This document shows, piece after piece, positions 28,501 to 35,513 of a stretch of DNA of 64,000 nt; the first letter of the stretch is position 1; each line of letters starts with the position of its first letter. Source of the stretch: Hormoscilla sp. GUM202 (GTDB lineage Bacteria > Cyanobacteriota > Cyanobacteriia > Cyanobacteriales > Desertifilaceae); the NCBI GenBank assembly GCA_005518205.2, contig RFFC02000003.1, positions 208,527 to 272,526 on the forward strand, read 5' to 3'. A program made the position numbers and the translations under genes. The notes under the pieces were generated by a model that made no database searches, was not told the DNA's origin, and saw nothing but the letters and a program-made list of their open reading frames with translations.

Positions 28501-28987
28501 TCGCGAACAGGCTGTTAACTCTAGTTATAATAATACCACTGAGGTCAATGTCATAGTCAATAAGATGGAAGAGCTAAATATCATGGCAGAATCGGCTCAG
28601 AAAAAATACAGCATTGCTGTCTTGAGTGGGTACGCAGCACAGTTATCATTACTCAATCGCAAACTATCTTCAAAAAGAAAAGTCTGGGAAGATTTGACAT
28701 TCGAGTGCAACACGGTGGACGCCTTCCAAGGGCGGGAAGCAGATATTGTCATTTATTCCGTGACTCGTTCTAACGAAGAAAACCAAATAGGTTTCCTGAA
28801 GGATGAAGCGCGACTCAATGTCGCTTTATCCCGAGGTCGAGTTGGTTTAGTCATCGTAGGAGATCACCATTTTTGTCGTAACCTACCTACTGACAGCCCG
28901 TTACGTCGAGTTCTTGATTACATTGAGAAGCACACCGTTCCGGAAAAATCAGACGGTTGCCAATTGATAGAAGCTACGTTATCATAG
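25562..28987 (+). CDS. Ser/Thr kinase-SF1 helicase fusion (Mokosh MkoA-like)
   Basis: This 1141-residue protein has an N-terminal Hanks-type kinase at residues 9-265: glycine loop RRSGGMADVY, catalytic Lys-39 in VAIKIF, HRDIKPSN at 133-140 and DFG at 153-155, all intact. A linker of 300 residues leads to a COG1112-like superfamily 1 helicase: Walker A GPPGTGKTT at about 585, a coiled-coil insertion at 665-780, Walker B CIIDEAS at about 850, LVGDPKQLPP at about 877, TVDAFQGREADIVIYS at about 1050 and RLNVALSRGR at about 1085. A kinase-helicase followed by a PLD protein is the layout of Mokosh type I antiphage systems. The C-terminus runs through a dispersed ACCGTTCCGGAAAAATC repeat. Start 25562 follows a GGGAGCAG Shine-Dalgarno. 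Confidence 0.85.
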   Translation: MGSMINSRYALSDNRRSGGMADVYEAIDMQEGLRKVAIKIFKNQEIEAEVLAESFKRETQALKDLKHPHIVELLDSGQDKSTGNYFLVLEWMEEDLTTFLPELSLEGWDEFWKEVWLPVLEALAFSHNRQIIHRDIKPSNILVASDGTLKLADFGISKLRRYLQPSITLRDFGSNTFTPPEVDDGSCTYTRDVFSFGVLVLKCLTQAEIADRDGISQALQELEAQASPEIFKIIERTVSLDPKKRQQNADVLLAEIKAVQGKRAPSESRRQSRCYLTLTRTALNNLQNLLNKSQDEIQRIVLEDLNSGCGISPYKKNEEYQENQCSIFGYSYRYHVATDHQYQLVVINAQDFSSATLEKYRERAWSPPYEFRFGNPPRRWEAEEVIQELRLEVEGHEADLRQRIKEEEKQRIFRDWSNILKAKKDWEENREKPLKYRSFKPEGNGNQVIFELSELLEDDVVEKPRHVKGLDGRSILRGEVVEVNGDELYLSVSDGEIDELPQTGELLFDNIAALDALRRQENAVDAIKYDQGVRADLRNLLVNPEAVHTPELPAAVEFLDAKLNPSQQEVVKAALGTADFLIVQGPPGTGKTTFITEVIRQTLQQNPDARILLSSQTHVALDNALERILALNPDLKMVRLGNRSRVSDTIHSLLLEEQMERWREEVRDRSQEFLDNLSAERGFSQDDIHDIKVATLLQELKAKLTKIEYLRTELESRKQEKYNIQVEQTDEDREESKRLSRKIEELEEESKSARKEQREVARRLQELSEIDERELLKLSSEELDLRIDKLLDQNDPDAKMIQQLLKLQADWFECFGRSYQFKAALIKRSSVVAGTCIGIARYIQDIEFDLCIIDEASKALATEVLVPMARSRRWILVGDPKQLPPFQDEASRDTELLNRYELSYEEIRETLFDRLLGTLPEACRKMLAIQHRMVAPIGNLIGECFYEGQLKSARTDIDENLSLVLRQPVTWLTTSKLKKCREQAVNSSYNNTTEVNVIVNKMEELNIMAESAQKKYSIAVLSGYAAQLSLLNRKLSSKRKVWEDLTFECNTVDAFQGREADIVIYSVTRSNEENQIGFLKDEARLNVALSRGRVGLVIVGDHHFCRNLPTDSPLRRVLDYIEKHTVPEKSDGCQLIEATLS

Positions 28988-29237
28988 TTTCTGTAGGTTA
29001 GGTCTCCGAACGAAACCCAACCGCGCCGCCAACCAATGTTGGGTTTCTGTAGGTTGGGTCTCCGAACGAAACCCAACGGGTGCATCTCACTTTTGCTTTG
29101 CCACCACGACCCGAACCCTAAAGGGTCCGGCTACTAGAACAAAGCCCGCCTGCGCGGGCTAGAGTACATGCATTGTAGAGGCACGAAACTCAACTGCATA
29201 CATCGCTACTGGAAAAAAATTTAGTGGGAGCGTTTTT
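28988..29237. other. Repeat block between the kinase-helicase and PLD genes
   Basis: It holds two copies of GTTTCTGTAGGTTRGGTCTC (28987 and 29044), a GGGTGCATCTCACTTTTGC MITE-end sequence (29079) and a full AACAAAGCCCGCCTGCGCGG two-hairpin repeat (29109-29160). The two defence genes would normally be adjacent, so repeats seem to have accumulated in the spacer. Confidence 0.75.
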
Positions 29238-30698
29238 ATGAATTCACAAAAATCAACAGATATTACCCCAAAAGAACTGAAGCGCTACGACAACCGACCG
29301 GGTTTTGACTTGGTTAACCGTAAAAAAGTCGGGTTACCAGTGTATAAAGTCACCCTGCAAGCGATAATCCAGATCCGCAAACCAATTCCCCCGATCGAAG
29401 AATATGTCTTGAAAGCAATGGATGCCGGACTTAATTCAGAATACATTGGCGATTTTCTCGGTCTCGAACAGGAAATTATCAAAGATGCAATGATTAATCT
29501 GAGGAGGAGTGAAGATATTGATCTCATCGCCCCTGAAGGATCTTCGATGCAAGTGTGGCAATTGACCCAAAAAGGTAAAATAACCCTAAAAGAGGCTCAA
29601 ACTATTGTCCCGGAGGAGCGCACCTTCAATATCGACTTTGATGGACTGCGGCGTAAAGCCTGCTGGTACGGACAATGGTTACTCAAACCGGGAGACTTGC
29701 GCCAGGACGAAATTATAGAAATTGACCCCTCTCCCAATAAACCCCCAGAATTGTCTGACATCAAACTCAAGGATGTGGACGAAATTATCAGCGAATTAGA
29801 ACAGAAGAGAAGGAGGAAGCAAGAGCAGCAAGAGCAGCAAGATTTGCTAGCTTTGAAAGCCATTGAGCGCAGGTCGAGATTTTTTCAACCCGCCTTGGCA
29901 TTAATCTATAAAGCTAAAGAAAGTGACGAGGTGCAAGTAGCGTTCGCGATCGATGGCATCCTTTCTCCCGAACATGAACAAGTTTTTGCTGGCACCCATA
30001 GTCTGAAGAAACTCAGAATTTTAGAGTCTCTTAAGGAAAGCGAACCTGGTAAGCTAGCTGGAAAAGTTTTTGGCCCTGAATTGATTACCCAAGATCGGCT
30101 AAAAGAAGCAGAGGAACTGCAACATAAGTTTGATTATGCTCAAGTTGAACTAGATACGAGTCAAGAGCAACTTGAAGAAGCTGAGAACGATCGGAAAAAG
30201 GCTGAATTACAGCAAAAAATTAGCGATCCCCAGCAGGCAGTGTGGAATCTGAAAGTTTACGACCACCAGCCTATGCTGCAAAATGCTATTGATAATAGCC
30301 AAGAACGTCTGATGATTATCTCTCCTTGGATTAGGGCTAATGTAGTTGACAAAAAGTTTCTGCAAGCATTTGAAAAAATGCTCAAGCGTCGGGTGGAAGT
30401 TTTCATTGGCTACGGTTTGGGAAATGAAGATAAAAACATGTCAGAAGCTGACAGCAAAGCCGAGAAGGAGCTGGAAAAATTAGCTCGTAAGTACAAGAAT
30501 TTTTGGCTGAAACGCCTGGGAAATACTCACGCCAAAATCCTCATCTGCGATACCAAATTTATGATCACTACGAGTTTTAACTGGCTTTCCTTCAAGGGAG
30601 ACCCCGATCGCACGTTTCGGGACGAACGGGGAACCCTTGTATCTATCCCCAAAAATATAGATGAGCTGTTCGCCAGCTACAGGAAAAAATTTGACTAG
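29238..30698 (+). CDS. Phospholipase D-like nuclease (Mokosh MkoB-like)
   Basis: This 486-residue protein has an N-terminal winged-helix-like part (residues 30-120), a Lys/Glu-rich helical linker with a coiled coil (185-335), and a C-terminal PLD domain (about 340-486). A single HxK motif, NTHAKILICDTKFMITTSFN at about 431, supplies the His and Lys. The strand LMIISPWIRANVVD precedes it. One HKD motif per chain implies a dimeric active site. Its position after the kinase-helicase suggests the nuclease arm of a Mokosh-type defence system. Start ATG at 29238 follows GTGGGAGCG. Confidence 0.8.
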   Translation: MNSQKSTDITPKELKRYDNRPGFDLVNRKKVGLPVYKVTLQAIIQIRKPIPPIEEYVLKAMDAGLNSEYIGDFLGLEQEIIKDAMINLRRSEDIDLIAPEGSSMQVWQLTQKGKITLKEAQTIVPEERTFNIDFDGLRRKACWYGQWLLKPGDLRQDEIIEIDPSPNKPPELSDIKLKDVDEIISELEQKRRRKQEQQEQQDLLALKAIERRSRFFQPALALIYKAKESDEVQVAFAIDGILSPEHEQVFAGTHSLKKLRILESLKESEPGKLAGKVFGPELITQDRLKEAEELQHKFDYAQVELDTSQEQLEEAENDRKKAELQQKISDPQQAVWNLKVYDHQPMLQNAIDNSQERLMIISPWIRANVVDKKFLQAFEKMLKRRVEVFIGYGLGNEDKNMSEADSKAEKELEKLARKYKNFWLKRLGNTHAKILICDTKFMITTSFNWLSFKGDPDRTFRDERGTLVSIPKNIDELFASYRKKFD

Positions 30699-30733
30699 GG
30701 AAGGCGCCGTCGGGACTGCGATCGAGAACTACA

Positions 30734-30788
30734 TAGCCCCTGCGCAGGCGGGCTTTGTTCATGTAGCCCCACCCTTGAGGTGGGGATG
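30734..30788. repeat. Two-hairpin GCCCGC dispersed repeat
   Basis: Inverse copy of the CCCTNAAGGGT / GGCTAC / AACAAAGCCCGCCTGCGCGG repeat, also found at 5109, 5202, 29109, 38590, 49624 and 53611 (partial). Two adjacent palindromes flank a constant GCTACANGAACAAAG core. It is followed at 30790-30835 by the same promoter-like block found before 25562, with TATAAT at 30829-30834. Confidence 0.85.
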
Positions 30789-30958
30789 AAACAATTCACC
30801 TGCGCTATGATAATTGATGATACGATGTTATAATAGAAATACGCTATCTAGCCATAGCCAAGTTATGTCAGATATAGGAAGCTGCCTAACTGATTTTGAT
30901 GAAGTCATCAAGGACAAATGATTACATGGAGAGTAAACTAGACAATAGTAGGTGTAAA

Positions 30959-31195
30959 ATGAATACACACAAGCTAACATTAGAGATGTCAGAAAAGCTT
31001 TTTCAATAATTAACCTTGTTGGCAGATATGACGGAAGAATCTGTAGAATATTTAGCAGTCCGCATTATTGCTACTAGAGTGCCATCATTACTGGAAAAAG
31101 AACGTAAATTCAATGAATTGCTAGAAGGAATTAAACCTGATACCATACATGGTGAAATAGGATTGTCAGAAACAAGAGAATATGAACTCCGATAA
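30959..31195 (+). pseudogene. Antitoxin-like gene with premature stop
   Basis: The frame starts MNTHKLTLEMSEKLFQ, meets TAA at 31007-31009 (codon 17), then continues LTLLADMTEESVEYLAVRII and KPDTIHGEIGLSETREYELR to 31195. An ATG at 31028 could restart a 55-residue product. Its end overlaps the start of the PemK/MazF-like toxin frame by 14 bp, as expected for a toxin-antitoxin operon. Confidence 0.65.
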
Positions 31196-31424
31196 TTCTC
31201 AGTTGTACGTTCCGCATCAGGGGGATATCATTTGGCTCAACTTTACCCCTCAAGCTGGACGGGAACAAGCAGGTCGCCGTCCAGCACTGGTGCTTTCAAA
31301 AACGCGATACAATCGTCGAGTTGGACTCGCTTTCGATTGCGCTGTGCGCACGCTACGCGATCGGGAGATATTATCCTTCCCGATTTTTCCGATGGATGAC
31401 CCGATCGCCTATGATATCTGCTAG
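31182..31424 (+). pseudogene. PemK/MazF-family toxin, C-terminally truncated
   Basis: The frame begins with the PemK/MazF hallmark YVPHQGDIIWLNFTPQAGRE then QAGRRPALVLSKTRYN. It breaks after RVGLA, where intact relatives read on to the second half (CPITN and the conserved Thr/Asp-rich strand). Here the sequence becomes a GCGCACGCTACGCGATCGG palindromic repeat and stops at 31424. The endoribonuclease fold is incomplete, so the toxin is probably dead, matching the damaged antitoxin. Confidence 0.75.
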
Positions 31425-31474
31425 CATCTCTTTGCTTCCAGGGGCTAACGAACCCACAGGTAAAGCGTGACATG

Positions 31475-31726
31475 TCATATGTGAAGCGTGACCTGTGGCA
31501 TGTGAAGCATGACCTGTGGCATGTGAAGCGTGACCTGTGGCATGTGAAGCATGACCTGTGGCATGTGAAGCATGACCTGTGGCATGTGAAGCATGACCTG
31601 TGGCATGTGAAGCATGACCTGTGGCATGTAAAGCATGACCTGTGGCATGTAAAGCATGACCTGTGGCATGTGAAGCATGACCTGTCATATGTAAAGCATG
31701 ACCTGTCATATGTAAAGCATGACCTG
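31475..31726. repeat. 21-bp minisatellite, 12 units
   Basis: Twelve head-to-tail units of a 21-bp sequence (CATGTGAAGCATGACCTGTG plus G) with few substitutions. Since 21 is divisible by three, the array is open in several frames on both strands (WHVKHDL forward; ATGHASH and MLHMPQV reverse). None of these has a convincing gene context, so I treat it as a non-coding variable-number repeat. Confidence 0.9.
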
Positions 31727-31915
31727 TTCGGTGATTTGCCACCTCTGCCGAGTGGGATATGTTATTTATCCCAGTCTAGCACAGTCCGGATTATTGAAAT
31801 AAGTTACGAATACATCCAATGGCAAGCAGCCGGGAACAGGATCCCGCAGCAAGTGCTTCTAATGCTTCTAATGATGATATCCTCCTGAACGAGTGTGTTG
31901 TGCATGGAGTGAAAT

Positions 31916-34292
31916 ATGGTTAATGCTGCTTTAAAGACTTCTTATTCTGCTCGTCTAGACCAGACTATATCTATGACTCCGCCAGTATCCCCTCAGAATG
32001 TGAATCTCCAAACTTGGACCCCCCTGACTTTGCCCGCAACCCCCCTATTTGGCACCGATGGCATTCGCGGTCAAGCGGGAGAGTTGCTAACTGCACCCTT
32101 AGCTTTGCAGGTGGGATTCTGGGCCAGTCACGTGCTACGCGATCGTGCCCGCAGTAGGGGTACAATTATTATCGGTCAAGATTCGCGAAACTCCAGCGAC
32201 ATGCTGGCCATGTCTCTGTCCGCAGGTTTAACCGCCGCTGGGTTAGAAGTATGGGTGCGATTCGTTCAGGACTAACGACAAATGTCGGAACAACCTGACT
32301 AGCCACCATAAGGCTAGTAACTGTGGTACTCATGAGGGTTCAAACCCCTCCCACCTGATACGGGTGTGACACCGGTCCTTAGTGCTATGGAGTGACATCA
32401 CTATGGTGCGAAGCAAGGACTTAAATGTAGGCCATCTGGCAGCCTAAGCCGGAGACGCCGCTAGGAAAGATGTTCATGGCTAGAAAAAGCGAACCTATGA
32501 TTAAGCCTCGTTACTAACGACCAGCGTAATAAGGCTGACACGCTGGAGCCAAAAGGCAAAGATGGTCTAGTGATAGATTTCCATATTGTCTATCAACGTA
32601 TCCTAAAAGCACCATCCGGGGTATAGTAGGGGCCTAAAAACATCAAGATGATACCACGGAACGAAGTAACTCCCAATACGCTATCCCTGGAATCGACCGC
32701 CTGTGGATAAGTTAGATGATAAGCGCAAGCTATTGGGAGAGAGATGTGTCAAGAAGCAAATGCCCAGGGTAATACCTAGGATAGCAATAACTGAGTAGAG
32801 ATACACAGGAAAATGCCCAGGCTGACGTGGCACGGTGATAATAGGAAAGTATCGGGAAGAGTAGTCCTGACTATATTACGAAACCAGCTTTCGAGCTAGG
32901 TATAAGTCCCAGAAGTTCCTGCAAAAAGTAGGCAATGCTTAAGCAGTATAACAAAAACAGAAAGCAACCTAAAAGCAACTAAAGGAACTGCTAGGATAGG
33001 GACAAAATGACAGGTACTGAGGCCAAGGAATAGGAACCAAAACCTTGAACCGAAAGCTACCCATGACAGGGGCCTATTACCCAGTAGCCGGATGCGGTGA
33101 AAATCGCATGTCCGGTTCCGAAAGGGAGGGTTGGGAAGCGATTCCCAGCTCGACCCCTAATAATCTCGGACTATGTCCGACCCCCGGCGTGGCCTATCTC
33201 ACTGCTACTACTGGGGTCCTGTCCGGCGTGATGATTTCCGCTAGCCACAACCCCCCAGAAGATAACGGCATTAAGTTTTTTGGTGCCGATGGATCCAAGC
33301 TATCCCAGACTTTACAGGATGCTATTGAAGCTGCCCTGCGCGGACACCCAGATATTACCACTTCCCACAGCCCTTGGGGACGGCATTATCATCGACCGGA
33401 GTTGATCGATCGCTATATTGAGTCCTTGACCGCATCCAGTCAAGGCCAGTTGCAGGGGATGCGCATAGTCTTAGATTTAGCTTGGGGTGCGGCGGTGCCA
33501 GTGGCCCCGGTCCTGTTCCGGGCGATCGGGGCTGAGGTCATCTGCATTCACGACCGGGCGGACGGCGATCGGATCAATGTCAACTGCGGTTCCACCCACC
33601 TGGAGGCTTTGCAAGCTGCGGTGAAAGAGTACAATGCCGATCTGGGAATTGCCTTTGATGGAGATGCCGATCGGGCGATCGCGGTAGACGATCGGGGCCG
33701 ACCGGTCAACGGGGATTATATCCTCTACCTGTGGGGTCAAACCCTGCGCCAAGCCCAACAGTTGCCAACCAACACCATTGTTTCTACAGTCATGGCCAAT
33801 TTAGGGTTCCAGCGGGCCTGGGAACGGCAAGGGGGCCAATTAATCCGCACCCCTGTGGGCGATCGGTACGTCCAGGCGGAGATGGTGAAAACCGGTGCCA
33901 TGCTGGGGGGCGAACAATCAGGACATGTCCTCTGTCGCCATTACAGCGTCACGGGAGACGGACCCTTAACAGCTTTGCACCTAGCCACATTGGTAGCAGC
34001 ATCAGGAGTAACCCTGTCAGAACTGGTAGATCGGAGTTTCCATACCTATCCCCAACTGCTACGCAACGTGCGGGTAGAAGACCGCCAGACTAGGCTAAAC
34101 TGGCAGCAGTGCCAGCCATTACAGCGGGCGATCGACCGTGCCAGTCAGGCCCTGGGGGACTCTGGGCGCGTCCTCGTGCGCGCTTCTGGCACCGAACCCG
34201 TCATCCGGGTTATGGTAGAAGCAGATAGTCCAGACCTTACCAGTTTGTGGGCCGAAAATCTCGTGCTAGCGGTGCAGCAACATCTAGCATAG
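31916..34292 (+). CDS. glmM: Phosphoglucosamine mutase, split by a group II intron
   Basis: GlmM makes glucosamine-1-phosphate for peptidoglycan and lipopolysaccharide. Exon 1 (31916-32254, 113 codons) carries [12 protein letters not shown] and ends [12 protein letters not shown]. Exon 2 (33162-34292) resumes in frame with [14 protein letters not shown]. It holds the active-site Ser loop [15 protein letters not shown], the metal loop FDGDADRAI, the sugar loop GGEQSGH and the phosphate loop [10 protein letters not shown]. Joined, it gives 489 residues, a normal length with no residues missing. Everything between is a group II intron, so the gene needs RNA splicing to make an enzyme. A GlmM is essential, so splicing is expected unless a second copy exists. 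Confidence 0.92.
32255..33161 (+). mobile_element. Group II intron without ORF (907 bp)
   Basis: The 5' end is GTGCGATTCG, the group II consensus start. Domain V lies at about 33085-33118: AGC triad at 33086-33088, GAAA-type loop, closing CCGGTT. Domain VI is the hairpin 33128-33156 with GGGTTGGGAA as its 5' arm; the expected branch-point A is 33153, eight bases from the 3' end. The 3' end is CTAAT, fitting the AY rule. A stem TGATAGA/TCTATCA (32571-32577, 32589-32595) presents loop CCATAT (32581-32586). CCATAT pairs with the last six exon bases GTATGG (one G-U), so it is the EBS1 candidate. No reverse transcriptase or maturase frame is present, so splicing would need help in trans or be autocatalytic. 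Confidence 0.93.
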
Positions 34293-34321
34293 TACACAAT
34301 ACCCCTAAACCTGAATACCAC

Positions 34322-34351
34322 ACAGCACTGTAGGTCAGGCTACAGTGCTGT
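34322..34351. terminator. 12-bp hairpin after glmM
   Basis: ACAGCACTGTAG, a 6-base loop, then the exact complement, 30 bp after the glmM stop. Only TTGCTGT follows, so the U-tract is poor. It may be a 3' stabilising hairpin rather than a full terminator. Confidence 0.5.
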
Positions 34352-34478
34352 TGCTGTATAGTGGGATAAGTAGGGGGCGATCGATCGCTTATACTGCGAA
34401 GGGTACCTTTGTTCTTAGGGCCGAACCCGTCATCCGGGTTATGGTAGTATTTAACTCAATCAATCAGGAGGTAGTACG

Positions 34479-34838
34479 ATGGATAAATTAAAACAATACG
34501 GCGAGATTATTTCTCGAGTCCTTGAGAAACACTCCCATGGGAGTCTCTACTCCTATGGGGGTCCCTACTCCCATGGGGACTTCTAAAAACGTTTTATTGT
34601 CAGTGAAGACCGCAGTAATTATCTGTTAATTACCATGGGATGGCAAAAAGATAGACAAAATAATAAACGAGTCCACGAGTGCCTCGTCCATATTGAAATA
34701 ATCAACGATAAAATCTGGATTCACCGCGACGCCGATGTAGATGGCGTTGCCTTAGAATTGGGGACCGCTGGCGTTCCTAACTATGGCATTGCCTTAGAAT
34801 TGGTGGACGCTGGCGTTCCAGAACAGGACGAAGTATAG
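34479..34838 (+). pseudogene. xisI homologue, decayed
   Basis: The frame starts MDKLKQYGEIISRVLEKHSH after a clear AGGAGG. It resembles intact XisI proteins (51871, 52759) over RFIVSEDRSNYLLITMGWQ and ECLVHIEIINDKIWIHRD. The YSYGD segment has been expanded by 18-21-bp CTCCCATGGG units and ends in TAA after GDF. The C-terminus repeats the ALELxxAGVP unit and lacks the normal APEIRPYTEF-type end. Both changes look like slippage. No xisH precedes it. Confidence 0.75.
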
Positions 34839-34995
34839 CACTTGCCGATCGGGAGGACTGACAGCAGCGGGGAGACAACGCCCGGGAGTATGCTGCCGAC
34901 ATTATAGTTGGGGGGCGATCGGTCTGCAAACTCTGGAAATGTACCGGCAATTGCTGACAAGTATCCCTCATTTTAAAGCATGAGGCTATACTAAC

Positions 34996-35394
34996 ATGGA
35001 ATCTGAAATTTTGGCATCTTTCACCTTGACTGGAGAATTCGACCCGGAAGAAATTACTAATAAAGTGGGGATAATACCCAGCGAAACTTGGAGAATGGGT
35101 GAATTAATTCATCCAAAGGGGACTATACGTCACCAGCAAAATGGTTGGAGTCTGAAGTCTAAGCTGGAAAAGTCTGCGGAACTAGAAGACCACGTTAAAT
35201 ATGTTCTCGAACAACTTCAACCAGGGTGGGTACCTTTGGCAGAACTCTGTACTCAGCATGACGCTGAAATTGATTGCGTCATCTATGTGAATGGACAAGT
35301 ACCGGCAATTCATTTTGAGAAAAGGATTATCGATCGGGTGAATAAACTAAATGCAGAAATAGATGTCGATCTCTACGTTATCTCAGGAGAGTAA
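34996..35394 (+). CDS. DUF4279 domain protein
   Basis: This 132-residue protein starts MESEILASFTLTGEFDPEEI and contains the DUF4279 pattern (ITNKVGIIPSETWRMGE, GWSLKSKLEKSAELEDHVKY, CVIYVNGQVPAIHFEKRIID). The function of this family is not established; members often sit near toxin or immunity genes. It stands alone between a decayed xisI and tex. Confidence 0.75.
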   Translation: MESEILASFTLTGEFDPEEITNKVGIIPSETWRMGELIHPKGTIRHQQNGWSLKSKLEKSAELEDHVKYVLEQLQPGWVPLAELCTQHDAEIDCVIYVNGQVPAIHFEKRIIDRVNKLNAEIDVDLYVISGE

Positions 35395-35513
35395 TCTATA
35401 ATGAATCAGCGATAATTTCAATATCCAATTTTTCTGAAGTGGAAATCAAGGAGAGTTTGACGCGATTATGTAGTAGAATGGAAGGTAGGCGATCGTCTTA
35501 TCAATACCATCAG

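Noticed and set aside
31475..31726. CRISPR-like array
   Set aside because: Units are contiguous 21-mers with no unique spacers and no cas genes nearby. It is a minisatellite.
31472..31888. 138-codon open frame made of WHVKHDL repeats
   Set aside because: The period of 21 bp keeps several frames open on both strands, there is no good ribosome site, and the non-repeat end matches nothing.
32255..33161. Deletion or assembly error splitting glmM
   Set aside because: No exon codon is lost, and the insert has the 5' end, domain V, domain VI and EBS expected of a group II intron.
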